NCBI GenBank assembly: GCA_002344075.1
Contig: DDTM01000049.1
Coordinates: 1-55,993 of the forward strand
Direction: 5' to 3'
Source of the DNA: Bacteroidetes bacterium UBA2364
GTDB taxonomy: Bacteria > Bacteroidota > Rhodothermia > Rhodothermales > UBA2364
Length of the DNA: 55,993 nucleotides
Shown here: one piece after another, positions 33,362-42,445 of the stretch
Position numbering within the stretch: position 1 is the first letter of the stretch
Layout: the number at the start of each line of letters is the position of its first letter
The notes under the pieces: generated by a model
The model's input: only the letters and a program-made list of their open reading frames with translations
What the model was told of the DNA's origin: nothing
The model's database searches: none
Position numbers and translations under genes: made by a program

Positions 33362-35014
33362 ATGAAAATACTGATTGTTGGTGGCGTTGCAGGTGGAGCA
33401 ACAGCCGCCGCCCGGATGCGTCGGATCGGAGAAGCACACGAAATTGTCTTGTTCGAAAGAGGTGGCTACGTGAGCTTTGCAAATTGTGGTCTTCCCTATT
33501 ACATTGGGGACGTCATAAAAGATCGTGACAAACTATTACTTCAGACTCCCGAAAGCCTGAAAGAACGGTACGGATTGGATGTTCGGATTCGTCAGGAAGT
33601 ACTCGCTATTGATCCGGAAAATAAAAATATACTGGTTAAGAACCTTTCAACAGGTGAGACTTATACCGAATCTTACGACAAACTGTTATTATCCCCCGGT
33701 GCTGCACCGTTCATTCCGCCAATCCCAGGCATTGAGTCTCACAAAATCTTAACCTTGCGAAATATCCATGACATGGATAAAATCGTAGAATCTACCCAAA
33801 AAGCTAAGCATGTGGTAGTGGTGGGAGGTGGGTTTATAGGTTTGGAAGTAGCCGAAAACCTGATTGAAACAGGAAAAGAAGTGATACTCGTAGAGTTGAG
33901 TAATCAGGTGATGGCGCCAGTAGATTATGAGTTTGCGCGTATGGTAGAAGGTGTGGCCAAATCTCACGGATTAACAATAAAATTAGATACGGGTGTCACG
34001 GCTTTTCAAGAATCGGCGAATGGCGTTTTGGTCTCACTGAATACAGGTGAAAGTATCGAAACAGATTTTGTGGTATTTGCCATCGGGGTTCGTCCGGAAA
34101 ATGCTTTGGCACGTCAGGCTGGCCTTGAAATTGGGCAAACGGGTGGAATTAAGGTAAACCCTTATCTTCAAACCTCTCAGTCGGATATTTACGCGGTTGG
34201 GGATGCCATAGAAGTGTCACATTTTGTGGGAGGCCAAAAAGTACTGATACCGTTGGCTTGGCCTGCGAATCGTCAAGGCCGGATTGTGGCGGATAACATG
34301 ATCCAAGGCCATCGTTTTGCATTTAATGGTGCACTGGGAACTTCGATCCTGAAATTTTTTGATTATACTGTAGCAGCTACAGGGCTAAATGAGAAGACCT
34401 TAAAACGCTGGAATATCCCATATAAGACCATCACGGTGACGAGGGGCAATCATGCCGGATATTACCCGGGATCAACCAATATCGTTCTAAAACTGAATTT
34501 CTCCGAAAAGGGGACACTCTTGGGTGCACAGGCATTTGGAAAAGAAGGTGTGGACAAACGGATTGATGTGATATCTACGGCCATCAGGGGGCAATTAACG
34601 GTTTATGACCTCGCCGATATTGAAGTGGCCTATGCACCTCCATACAACTCGGCGAAGGATCCGGTTAATATTGCAGGGTACGCCGCCCAGAACCTATTAG
34701 AGGGCACGTTAAATACCATTAATATAGAAAATCTACCTGCATTTCTTGAGCAGGATGGGGTGGTCTTGGTTGATGTCCGTACTGCCAAAGAGTTTAATAA
34801 TGGGCATATTCCCGGTGCGATCAACTTGGAATTGGATACCTTAAGAGAAAATATTTCTTTCTTTGATCCTTCTAAAACATATGTTCTTACCTGTCAGGTG
34901 GGGCTACGAGGCTATTTGGCACACCGTATTTTACAACATCATGGCATTGTCTCATACAGTTTAAATGGTGGTTATGGGCTTTGGCAGATGGTCAATGAAG
35001 GGGGAGTACATTAA
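33362..35014 (+). CDS. CoA-disulfide reductase with C-terminal rhodanese domain
   Basis: A 550-residue flavoprotein with two parts. Residues about 1-440 form the pyridine nucleotide-disulfide oxidoreductase fold (ILIVGGVAGGATAAARMRR, active-site Cys42 in SFANCGLPYYIG, VVVVGGGFIGLEVAENL, IYAVGDAIEV). Residues about 455-550 form a rhodanese domain (VLVDVRTAKEFNNGHIPGAIN) whose catalytic Cys is in YVLTCQVGLRGY. Family members reduce CoA disulfides or polysulfides with NAD(P)H; the fused rhodanese suggests sulfane sulfur handling. The substrate is inferred. Confidence 0.92.
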   Translation: MKILIVGGVAGGATAAARMRRIGEAHEIVLFERGGYVSFANCGLPYYIGDVIKDRDKLLLQTPESLKERYGLDVRIRQEVLAIDPENKNILVKNLSTGETYTESYDKLLLSPGAAPFIPPIPGIESHKILTLRNIHDMDKIVESTQKAKHVVVVGGGFIGLEVAENLIETGKEVILVELSNQVMAPVDYEFARMVEGVAKSHGLTIKLDTGVTAFQESANGVLVSLNTGESIETDFVVFAIGVRPENALARQAGLEIGQTGGIKVNPYLQTSQSDIYAVGDAIEVSHFVGGQKVLIPLAWPANRQGRIVADNMIQGHRFAFNGALGTSILKFFDYTVAATGLNEKTLKRWNIPYKTITVTRGNHAGYYPGSTNIVLKLNFSEKGTLLGAQAFGKEGVDKRIDVISTAIRGQLTVYDLADIEVAYAPPYNSAKDPVNIAGYAAQNLLEGTLNTINIENLPAFLEQDGVVLVDVRTAKEFNNGHIPGAINLELDTLRENISFFDPSKTYVLTCQVGLRGYLAHRILQHHGIVSYSLNGGYGLWQMVNEGGVH

Positions 35015-35052
35015 CTATTTCGCCCTTCATTGGTACCCAAACCGCACCATTC

Positions 35053-35077
35053 AAAAGAGGAATTTAACGCCTCTTTT
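35053..35077. terminator. Bidirectional terminator
   Basis: AAAAGAGG (35053-35060) pairs with CCTCTTTT (35070-35077), with T-rich ends on both strands. It sits between the convergent CoA-disulfide reductase and glycosyltransferase genes and overlaps the glycosyltransferase stop. Confidence 0.75.
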
Positions 35078-36291
35078 CATTTCGGCCCTTCAGCTAAGTT
35101 GTTGAGTTGCTCAATCATTTTTTCTGCCAGCGCCGTCCAAGAGAATTGCTGGGCATATGCAAGCAGTGCGTTACGTTGTTCAACAGAAATACCCTTCAGA
35201 GTTGCTTCTTTTGCTTTTGTTACCCAATGTTCAGGAGCATCCGAAAAGACACAAAAGGGAAGGTCTGGCATTTCGCCGGGCGATGAGTGGGTGGTGGAGA
35301 GAAAAGGTACTCCATAAGACAGTGATTTTAATAGCTTGAGTTTGGAACCTGTTGCATATGGGAATGGAAGAATAGAAAAAGTCGCCTTCTGATACAACTG
35401 CATTAGTTCAGTATCAGAGACATTGGCAAAAAGGTTCCATCCTTGGTCGTCACAGAGGTTTTGAACAGCCACCGTTGGATGGCTTCCGACGACGGATATT
35501 TCTAAACTATTTCCAAAGGCAACTTTTAGGGCTGGTAGGAATTGGTCGCGAAACGTACAAAGTGCATCGAAATTCATGGTTACACTCAAAGAACCCGTAA
35601 AAATAAGGTGTAGGTTATCTGTTGGAGGCAATGCATCGGCGTACTCTGTTTGTATATCCACGCCAACGGGCATTACAAAAGAGTGGTGACATGGGCTTGC
35701 AGCGGCATACCCGGCCTGATCCCTTTCTGTACAATGAAAGAACCAGTAATCCAACGCATGTTTCCGCATAAATTGTGTGGTCCAATTTTTCGAGGCTAAT
35801 GCCGCTAATCGTGCAGGAAGATTAGCGGCATGGTTTGCCAAATGTTGGAACCATTGGAAGTCATCATTGTGAGACTGAATGATGACAAAACGCTCTTTCC
35901 CAGTAAAATTGAACAAGGTTGTACTCCATAAATGACTACAAACAATATTCTGAAAGATAGGATCGGCCAAATATTCGTTAGCAACTTGGCGATATCTGGG
36001 TGTTAAGAATTTTTCTATCAGATAATGAGAGCGCTTCAATAACGTTCTTAATCCAGCAATTTTCGAATTTCGGAATGTGTTCTCAAAAGTGCTTTGATGT
36101 ACAATGTGGCCATCTTCATACCTTGTAATCGTGTCTGCTCCTAAGATGATGACATAAGGTATATAGCGACTTAAAGGACCCCAATGCTCTACCACCCCAA
36201 TATCACCTCCATTTCGTAGCGGATAAAGCAAGTGTGGGGCAAGAACCAATAAGGGTGATTTAGTATGGAAAGGCGTTAAGGACTGGCTCAT
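35077..36291 (-). CDS. Glycosyltransferase, GT-B type
   Basis: A 404-residue glycosyltransferase with GT-B layout: an N-terminal acceptor domain (LLVLAPHLLYPLRNGGDI) and a C-terminal nucleotide-sugar domain with HLIFTGSLSVTMNFDALCTFRD, LEISVVGSHPT, then SILPFPYATGSKLKLLKSLSYGVPFL. This latter part resembles GT4 enzymes, where the E/K-rich helix binds the donor phosphate. No other polysaccharide genes flank it. Acceptor and donor are unknown. Confidence 0.85.
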   Translation of the reverse strand: MSQSLTPFHTKSPLLVLAPHLLYPLRNGGDIGVVEHWGPLSRYIPYVIILGADTITRYEDGHIVHQSTFENTFRNSKIAGLRTLLKRSHYLIEKFLTPRYRQVANEYLADPIFQNIVCSHLWSTTLFNFTGKERFVIIQSHNDDFQWFQHLANHAANLPARLAALASKNWTTQFMRKHALDYWFFHCTERDQAGYAAASPCHHSFVMPVGVDIQTEYADALPPTDNLHLIFTGSLSVTMNFDALCTFRDQFLPALKVAFGNSLEISVVGSHPTVAVQNLCDDQGWNLFANVSDTELMQLYQKATFSILPFPYATGSKLKLLKSLSYGVPFLSTTHSSPGEMPDLPFCVFSDAPEHWVTKAKEATLKGISVEQRNALLAYAQQFSWTALAEKMIEQLNNLAEGPK

Positions 36292-36519
36292 GGAAAAGGG
36301 TATATGTAGAGGTAAGTATTTTTTAGATAGAATTAAAAATATTAATGCATACGATGCTGGTTATGTATTTTGGGGAACTCAAAAATAAAGATAAGCGCAT
36401 ACAAGTGGCGTCTATAATTAATTTTATGTAGTGGGTTGGTAGAATTTAATGATAAAGAAGCAATGTCTCCGACCAGCCTTTTGGATGAACGAGTAGGATA
36501 GAAGCCAGTAGGGATGAAC

Positions 36520-36553
36520 AAAAAAGCCGCTCCTTAATAAAAAGAAGCGGCTT
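36520..36553 (-). terminator. Intrinsic terminator of the MerR-like regulator
   Basis: On the minus strand AAGCCGCT (36553-36546) pairs with AGCGGCTT (36531-36524), followed by a T-run (plus-strand A at 36520-36525). It is 21 bp after the stop. Confidence 0.83.
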
Positions 36554-36573
36554 GAAGTAATAGAATCACACGC

Positions 36574-37197
36574 TCAATGGTGCCTTTCATACACAGCAGC
36601 GAGAGCCAATTCTACAGCACCCATTACCTCGTTTATGCGACGGATAATTTGGCTGTTTAATTGTGGTTTCGCCTGAGATTCTGGCATAGAAACGGTGGCT
36701 TCAACCAAACTGTTCTTAAAGAACGAGATGGAGTTGAGCATATCTGGCAAGGACATTTTGCCACGTACCATGATTTCGCCATAATGACGGCCAATTTCTT
36801 CTGCTTGATCTAAGAGGCGATGGGCTTGGAGGTCTTCTGCGCTAATAAACTGCATCATTACATCCATCAACTGCTTGCCAAGGCGGCGTAGTTCGATGGA
36901 CGTTTCGGAGCCAAAGCGACTAGACCATGTGGAGCGCGTCATGTGGATGGCGTCCCGAGTGTGGTTTAGTGCGTGGCGTTGCCAACTATCTTCGATCCCT
37001 TCGCGAATGTAATGACGACGGTGTTTACGAGCAAACTCTTCCAAGTCTTCAGGGGAGAAGCGGCGGTGACCGCCCGGCGTTAATAAGGTTGGAATTGCTC
37101 CTTGATCAACCCAACGACGAACAGTAGTAAAATGCACGCCAAGTTGGTCGGCTGCCTCTTGGAGGCTTAGCCATTTTTTTTGTCTGTTACCTGCCAT
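36574..37197 (-). CDS. MerR-like helix-turn-helix regulator
   Basis: A 207-residue regulator. Residues about 8-58 form an excisionase/MerR-type winged helix (LSLQEAADQLGVHFTTVRRW, GAIPTLLTPGGHRRFSPEDLE). The rest (about 90-205) is helical, with no known ligand motif visible, and may be a sensor domain as in multi-helix RsbR-like regulators. It is transcribed alone, divergently from the ybbR operon; a 12-bp inverted repeat in the shared 495-bp gap is a candidate binding site. Start is ATG at 37197. Confidence 0.88.
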   Translation of the reverse strand: MAGNRQKKWLSLQEAADQLGVHFTTVRRWVDQGAIPTLLTPGGHRRFSPEDLEEFARKHRRHYIREGIEDSWQRHALNHTRDAIHMTRSTWSSRFGSETSIELRRLGKQLMDVMMQFISAEDLQAHRLLDQAEEIGRHYGEIMVRGKMSLPDMLNSISFFKNSLVEATVSMPESQAKPQLNSQIIRRINEVMGAVELALAAVYERHH

Positions 37198-37692
37198 GGT
37201 AATGTTGTTTAGAATGACTTAAAGTGGGTTAAAGTAGTAATTTGGGGGATGCTGTATAAGAAATGAGTATAACCCCACTGGAATTAAATTCCTTACTTAA
37301 AAATAAATTACAACAATAATGTACCAAAGTAAAGTATAAACGAAAAAGTGTGGAAAAAAAACTTTGTTTTGGAAGATAGAAAGCCATTTTGATTGAGCAG
37401 GTTAACTTTTTTCAATACGGTTAGTTCACAAACCCAGACCGTTTCTCTTTGATATTATGGCATGGTGTAACCTCTTTTATGCGGTAATTCGCTAAAACCT
37501 GCTCAATTCACGAGTGGAGTGTTGGAACACACGGTTAAGGTCTTACCTTTAAGAGATGAAGCCCTACCAGTTCTACATTTTGTCCTTGGGTAAGAATAGT
37601 TAAGGTCTTGTCTTACCTTATTATAAAGGTAGAGTGGTTGAGTTGTGCATTGATGGATACATAATAAATTGTTTTATCAAGACTTAAGCGGT
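37198..37692. promoter_or_regulatory. Divergent regulatory region with inverted and direct repeats
   Basis: A 495-bp gap between the MerR-like regulator and the ybbR operon with no gene. ATTGAGCAGGTT (37392-37403) recurs inverted as AACCTGCTCAAT (37496-37507). GTTAAGGTCTT occurs directly at 37534-37544 and 37599-37609, each followed by an ACCTT arm that makes a small palindrome. Such paired sites fit operators for a regulator, but nothing in the sequence proves which protein binds. Confidence 0.5.
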
Positions 37693-38706
37693 ATGCGAAA
37701 AGAAAAAAACACCATAGAACAATTTCGAGATCGCCTGATTTCTCAATATAACCAAAATCGGCCCAATACAGATCAGGTCAGTCGTTGGTTTATGATAGTC
37801 GTTGCTGTCTTTATTTCTTTGTTGCTTTGGTTCACCCTTAATATGCGTAAATCATATACTTATGCAGTATCCCTTCCTGTTGTTTTGCAGGAACTACCCG
37901 AAGGGTATATACCCCTAAACTCTTTTCCGAAAGAAATACAGGTGGAAGTATCGGGGGTGGGTTGGCAACTCTTGCAATTGTCTCAGCAACCGCCGCCAAT
38001 TGGTGTGGATGTGAAAAATGTGGGAAGTGCACGGCGGATTGATTTTCAGAAACTCATTCAGCCTCGACAGTTTCCAATAGGGGTGAGTATTGTGAAGATT
38101 ACACCTGCACAAACTATCTTGGAATTGGACAGAAAAGCGACAAAGCGGGTTCCTGTTCATTTCCGAGGGAAAATTTCATTTAGTACAACCTATGAAGCGG
38201 TGCGTAAACCTATTTTTGAACCCGCTTATGTGACAGTAGTGGGGCCAGAACAGATTTTGCGAAATCTTTCGGCTTGGCCAATGAAAGAACAAAACTTCAA
38301 AAATGTACGTGCGTCCATAAATGAAATGGTGCAACTATCCGACACCTTATCGGGCTTGGTGGAGTCAAATATATCAGACGTGGCGCTGATTGTTCCTGTG
38401 GAGCAATTTACGGAATCCTCCCGCAGTCTTCGTGTAGAAGTTACGGATCTCCCCGCAAATGTGAGTCGGGTTCAGTTTAACCCACCTCAGGTTGAGGTTG
38501 TGTACCGTGTACCCGTTTCTCAATTTAAGCAAGCAGAAGAATCGGAGGGGTTCAGAGCTTATGTCTCCTATGACCGCATAGCCGCTGACTATTCTGATGG
38601 CACGGTAACGGCGACTATCGAAACACCGAAAGGGCTGAATGTACGTTTGAGCCGGGTAATACACCGAAAATTGTCATACTTTATTGTCCGTGATGAAGGC
38701 AACTAA
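37693..38706 (+). CDS. YbbR-like domain membrane protein
   Basis: A 337-residue protein. After a charged N-terminus comes one transmembrane segment (WFMIVVAVFISLLLWFTLN, about residues 34-52) and then repeated extracytoplasmic YbbR-type beta domains (SLPVVLQELPEGYIPLNSFP, VPVHFRGKISF, YVTVVGPEQIL). YbbR proteins usually accompany and control the diadenylate cyclase CdaA; no cdaA is adjacent. I chose the ATG at 37693; a TTG at 37669 is in frame. First gene of a four-gene operon. Confidence 0.85.
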   Translation: MRKEKNTIEQFRDRLISQYNQNRPNTDQVSRWFMIVVAVFISLLLWFTLNMRKSYTYAVSLPVVLQELPEGYIPLNSFPKEIQVEVSGVGWQLLQLSQQPPPIGVDVKNVGSARRIDFQKLIQPRQFPIGVSIVKITPAQTILELDRKATKRVPVHFRGKISFSTTYEAVRKPIFEPAYVTVVGPEQILRNLSAWPMKEQNFKNVRASINEMVQLSDTLSGLVESNISDVALIVPVEQFTESSRSLRVEVTDLPANVSRVQFNPPQVEVVYRVPVSQFKQAEESEGFRAYVSYDRIAADYSDGTVTATIETPKGLNVRLSRVIHRKLSYFIVRDEGN

Positions 38707-38735
38707 ACTTAAAACCTAATCTTACCAATCAATAC

Positions 38736-39395
38736 ATGTTTTTAAAAGGTCGTTATATCCTGCTTGGGGTGGCAGCCATTGTGCTGCTCATTTTCGGATC
38801 GGTGATCGGGTGGTCTATGCGTGGGATTACGTTTGGGCTGAACGGCGGACAAGTTCGGGAAGTGGTTATGAGAACCTTGCAAGTGGAGGCAGATACCACC
38901 TATCTCATTACTGGTTATCTTGGCATGGAAGTCACCAAAAAAATTTCGGACGATAAAACACTTTGGGGCATTCCTATGGGTACAACCGAAGTTCAGGTAC
39001 GTGTCCCCGGACGAGTAACCTACGGCTTTCCTATTGGGCAAATTACCTCGAAAGATATAGAGGTAAATGGTGAAAATATAACTGTTTACATTCCACCGGT
39101 AGGAGTTTTTTCGGTGGAGCCAGAATTGAATAAGATGGATGTTCAGACTAAAGTGGGATGGGCAAGGTTTCATGCTTATAGTGGAAAACACTTAGAGCAC
39201 AAGGCGATTCGAAGCATACCAAACGAGATGCGCCAAATTGGTGAAGAGCGTTTGATAAAAGCAGAAGGCAAGGCTTCCGAAAACACGGTGAAAGCAATTC
39301 GTCGTATATTAGCACCTGTACTTATCGCAACCGGGATGCAAAATCCAAACATTCAGGTTCGATTAAAGCGTGAATCTATCTTGCCAAAAGGATAA
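38736..39395 (+). CDS. DUF4230 family membrane-anchored protein
   Basis: A 219-residue protein with an N-terminal transmembrane anchor (YILLGVAAIVLLIFGSVIGW) and an extracytoplasmic domain with the DUF4230 pattern (VQVRVPGRVTYGFPIGQI, KDIEVNGENITVYIPPVGVFS, then a C-terminal helix with EERLIKAEGKASENTVKAI). The function of DUF4230 is unknown; helix features recall SPFH/band 7-like proteins. It lies 29 bp after the YbbR gene and 12 bp before the next membrane protein, so it is co-transcribed. Confidence 0.87.
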   Translation: MFLKGRYILLGVAAIVLLIFGSVIGWSMRGITFGLNGGQVREVVMRTLQVEADTTYLITGYLGMEVTKKISDDKTLWGIPMGTTEVQVRVPGRVTYGFPIGQITSKDIEVNGENITVYIPPVGVFSVEPELNKMDVQTKVGWARFHAYSGKHLEHKAIRSIPNEMRQIGEERLIKAEGKASENTVKAIRRILAPVLIATGMQNPNIQVRLKRESILPKG

Positions 39396-39407
39396 AGTAA
39401 AACCACA

Positions 39408-40073
39408 ATGAACCAATTTCAGTTTACAGCGGGTGAGGCTGCATTAGAAAACTTAGAAACTACCGTGTATGTAGATACCCCACGCGGCATATTTGTACCT
39501 TCTTCGGGCATTCAATTTTCGGTCACTGAGGCTGAATTGGAGAAGAGAGTAGGAGAAGTCTTACATCTAAAACCGTTGACATCTTTAATCCCTTTGGTTT
39601 CTGAGTGGCATAAAACTGGTAGTACTGTAGCGCTTTGGGTCTTACCTCTCTTGCTACTGGTACTCCCCCTTTATCCCCTTTCTCTAACATTGTCGTTAAT
39701 GACTTGGTTGCTCTGGGAATTATATGCCCCGCCTGCAATCAGTGAGGCCAAAATGCGGATACTTAAACTATTAGGCAAGCCCTGGCTAACACTAATAGTA
39801 AACCTTGCTATATGGCTCGCACTGGCCAACTGGTATCGCTTAACGAACCAAATTGGGACTGTTGAGGGTATTTTGATGGGGCTGATTGGCTATGTTCTTT
39901 TACGCTTCCAACTATTGTATAAAATGGTCGAGAACTGGTTACACCGTAGTTGGGAGAAAAAATTTGGGATGCCCATCGCAGATTTTTTGTTAAGAACCCT
40001 GCTTTATAAGGAAGCCGTAAACCATAACATCGGTGTTGAAAAAGCACGTATGCTTGTAGAAGATAAGAACTGA
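39408..40073 (+). CDS. Multi-pass membrane protein of unknown function
   Basis: A 221-residue protein. The first 70 residues are soluble; about three or four hydrophobic segments follow (VALWVLPLLLLVLPLYPLSL with LSLMTWLLWELY, LTLIVNLAIWLALANWY, GILMGLIGYVLLRFQLLY), and the last 50 are charged. I recognise no family. Its place between the DUF4230 gene and the histidine phosphatase in a tight operon suggests an envelope role, perhaps in complex with the YbbR or DUF4230 protein. Confidence 0.78.
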   Translation: MNQFQFTAGEAALENLETTVYVDTPRGIFVPSSGIQFSVTEAELEKRVGEVLHLKPLTSLIPLVSEWHKTGSTVALWVLPLLLLVLPLYPLSLTLSLMTWLLWELYAPPAISEAKMRILKLLGKPWLTLIVNLAIWLALANWYRLTNQIGTVEGILMGLIGYVLLRFQLLYKMVENWLHRSWEKKFGMPIADFLLRTLLYKEAVNHNIGVEKARMLVEDKN

Positions 40074-40087
40074 GGATTTTGAGGTAT

Positions 40088-40729
40088 ATGACGACAATTT
40101 ATTTAACCCGGCATGGTGAGACAGATTTAAACCGTGCTGGCATTGTGCAGGGGAGAGGAGTGAATGCCCCTTTGAACGAAAACGGATTAATTCAGGCGGA
40201 GGCACTTCGGGAACGCTTATCCAACGTTTGGCTGGATGCTGTATATTGTAGCCCGCTACTTCGGGCTGTACAAACAGCAGAAACCGTGGTTCGGTCACAT
40301 CCCTATCTTAATCCACGTAAAATGACAGATCTCGAAGAAATATCGTGGGGAATTTGTGAGGGAAAACGCCTAGATGAAGTCCTTCGTAAGGCATTTGATA
40401 ACGTTCGGTTGCAATGGCAAAATGGTGATTTTGAAGCAAAAATATCCGGTGGAGAGTCGGCAAGTGAAGTCGAGAAACGGGCCAAACGTGCGCTTATGAA
40501 TATAGTTTCTCAGCATCTCGGAGAATCGGTTCTTATTGTAACGCATGGCCGATTTTTACGGGTTTTGCTAGCCGGGATCCTTGCTGGCTACGGACTTTCC
40601 AAAATGGAACAGATTAAGCATACCAATACATCGCTCAATGTTCTGACGTTTGATGGGAAAAAATTTCGGGCAGAACTGCTTCATGATACGCTCCATCTTA
40701 AACATATTACCCATTTGGTTCATTCCTGA
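40088..40729 (+). CDS. Histidine phosphatase superfamily protein
   Basis: A 213-residue phosphatase of the phosphoglycerate mutase-like fold. The catalytic signature LTRHGETD is at residues 5-12, giving phospho-acceptor His8; a second His lies in LIVTHGRFLRVLL. The LNENGLIQAEALRERL segment is also typical. The substrate is unclear; family members act on sugar phosphates, phosphoglycerate, or cobalamin intermediates. I chose the ATG at 40088 over a TTG at 40079. Last gene of the YbbR operon, 14 bp after the membrane protein. Confidence 0.9.
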   Translation: MTTIYLTRHGETDLNRAGIVQGRGVNAPLNENGLIQAEALRERLSNVWLDAVYCSPLLRAVQTAETVVRSHPYLNPRKMTDLEEISWGICEGKRLDEVLRKAFDNVRLQWQNGDFEAKISGGESASEVEKRAKRALMNIVSQHLGESVLIVTHGRFLRVLLAGILAGYGLSKMEQIKHTNTSLNVLTFDGKKFRAELLHDTLHLKHITHLVHS

Positions 40730-40887
40730 TTTTGCTTTAGCCCCTTTTGGTAGGCGTTTATGAAAGTAGTGTCTGTCGTCTGGTCACGAAAGCAGGGTGT
40801 AAATCTTTTTTTATAGGGAATTGAGATTGATACAAAAAGGGTTTAACTTCTAAAAATGGACATAACCAAGAACGAACCCCAGTTGTT

Positions 40888-42438
40888 ATGAAGTTAACCT
40901 TGCTTAAAAGATCTATCCTCTTTTGGATCTTGTGCCTGATCAAGCTAAATGCGCAACAACTTCCAGCAGGTCTAACGGATTTGGAAGATTATGTGGAAGC
41001 AGCAATGACCGAATGGAAAGTTCCCGGCTTATCATTGGCCATCGTTCATAGAGGAAAATTGGTCTATGCCAAAGGGTTTGGCGTTCGGGAAATTGGAAAG
41101 CCTGAAAAAGTTGACCCTGAAACCATTTTTGCGGTTGGCTCTAATACCAAGGCATTTACCGCACTGATGGTATCCCAACTTGCCTATGAAGGAAAGTTAA
41201 GTCTTGAAGACCCAGTCCAAAAACACCTCCCCTACTTCACATTAAACAACCCTCATGCAACAGCTTTAGTTACAGTTCGTGATTTATTGTGCCATCGAAT
41301 TGGTCTTGGAACTTGGCATGGAGATTTGGTGGCTTGGGGAAGCCGGTACGACCGTACCGAAATTCTCCGGCGCTATCAGTACATTAAACCGATTTATGGA
41401 TTTCGTTCTGGATTTGGCTACCAAAACGTGCCATTCATGGCAGCTGGTGAATTGGCAGGTGCCGCTGCCGGAAGTAGCTGGGACGAGTGGGTGGTTCAGC
41501 GAATTTTTAGGCCATTGGATATGTCCCGAAGCGCCACAAGGCATGACGCCCTGTCTGAATTTGAAAATGTTGCTATGCCACATACAATCAATATAGAAGG
41601 TCATTTGGCAGCCATATCTTATCGAAATATTGACAATATTGGGCCTGCTGGCTCAATCACTTCGTCGGCGGGAGATATGGCGCGTTGGCTTATTCTACAG
41701 GCCGACTCTTTGGGAAAGGTAGATGGGAAGGAGATTTTTAAACGAGATGTGATTCGGAGAACACATTATCCCAACAATTTGATTGCATATATGCCATACG
41801 ATAATCCGGAATTTCCTGAAACGCATCTTGGTGGGTATGCATTGGGTTGGTTTATTCGAGATTATGATGGTAAAGTTTTATTCGAACACGGCGGAGGCGT
41901 GGACGGTATGATTTCTCAAACCGGATTTATGCCAGAATTAAACCTCGGTTGGGTAATTCTAAGTAATCTGGATACTGGAAACTCTTTGCCAACTGCTTTA
42001 ATGTACCATATTGTAGATGCCTACCTTAACCGATCCAGAAAAGATTGGAGTAGGCATTTTTTGAATGAACAAAAACAACAAGATGCACAAAATGCGAGAA
42101 TTTGGCAAAACGAAGAAAATCGTAAAAATCTGGAAAAAAAGCCAAGTTTTACATTGGCATCTATGTCAGGAGTTTATGAAAATGAACTTTATGGTCAAAT
42201 TCAAATAGAAGCATTGGAGGACAAAATCCAACTCCAATTGTTGGCACATCCCGGTATTGTAGGTACGCTGGAGCATTGGAATAACGATCGGTTTCTGGTC
42301 AGATTTAATGATCCAGCATTTGGACGGGCCTTCATTCCTTTTAAATCCGAAAAAGGTGCGGTAAAGTCTTTTACAATACAAATTCGTCCGGATTTTTTAG
42401 ACCCGTTGGTGTATTTTTTCACAAAAAAGATGGAATAA
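40888..42438 (+). CDS. Secreted serine hydrolase, beta-lactamase/class C fold
   Basis: A 516-residue protein with a signal peptide (KRSILFWILCLIKLNAQ). The class C beta-lactamase-type active site is complete: SxxK at Ser85-Lys88 (GSNTKAF), YxN at Tyr178-Asn180 (FGYQNVPF), and HGG near residue 333 (LFEHGGGVDG). The C-terminal ~110 residues form a DUF3471-like beta domain. Such proteins hydrolyse esters or peptides in the envelope and are usually not antibiotic resistance factors. The next gene follows 7 bp later. Confidence 0.9.
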   Translation: MKLTLLKRSILFWILCLIKLNAQQLPAGLTDLEDYVEAAMTEWKVPGLSLAIVHRGKLVYAKGFGVREIGKPEKVDPETIFAVGSNTKAFTALMVSQLAYEGKLSLEDPVQKHLPYFTLNNPHATALVTVRDLLCHRIGLGTWHGDLVAWGSRYDRTEILRRYQYIKPIYGFRSGFGYQNVPFMAAGELAGAAAGSSWDEWVVQRIFRPLDMSRSATRHDALSEFENVAMPHTINIEGHLAAISYRNIDNIGPAGSITSSAGDMARWLILQADSLGKVDGKEIFKRDVIRRTHYPNNLIAYMPYDNPEFPETHLGGYALGWFIRDYDGKVLFEHGGGVDGMISQTGFMPELNLGWVILSNLDTGNSLPTALMYHIVDAYLNRSRKDWSRHFLNEQKQQDAQNARIWQNEENRKNLEKKPSFTLASMSGVYENELYGQIQIEALEDKIQLQLLAHPGIVGTLEHWNNDRFLVRFNDPAFGRAFIPFKSEKGAVKSFTIQIRPDFLDPLVYFFTKKME

Positions 42439-42445
42439 TGAGAGG

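Noticed and set aside
37392..37507. Miniature transposable element bounded by the 12-bp inverted repeat
   Set aside because: No flanking target-site duplication is visible and only one copy is in the window; kept as a regulatory-site candidate.
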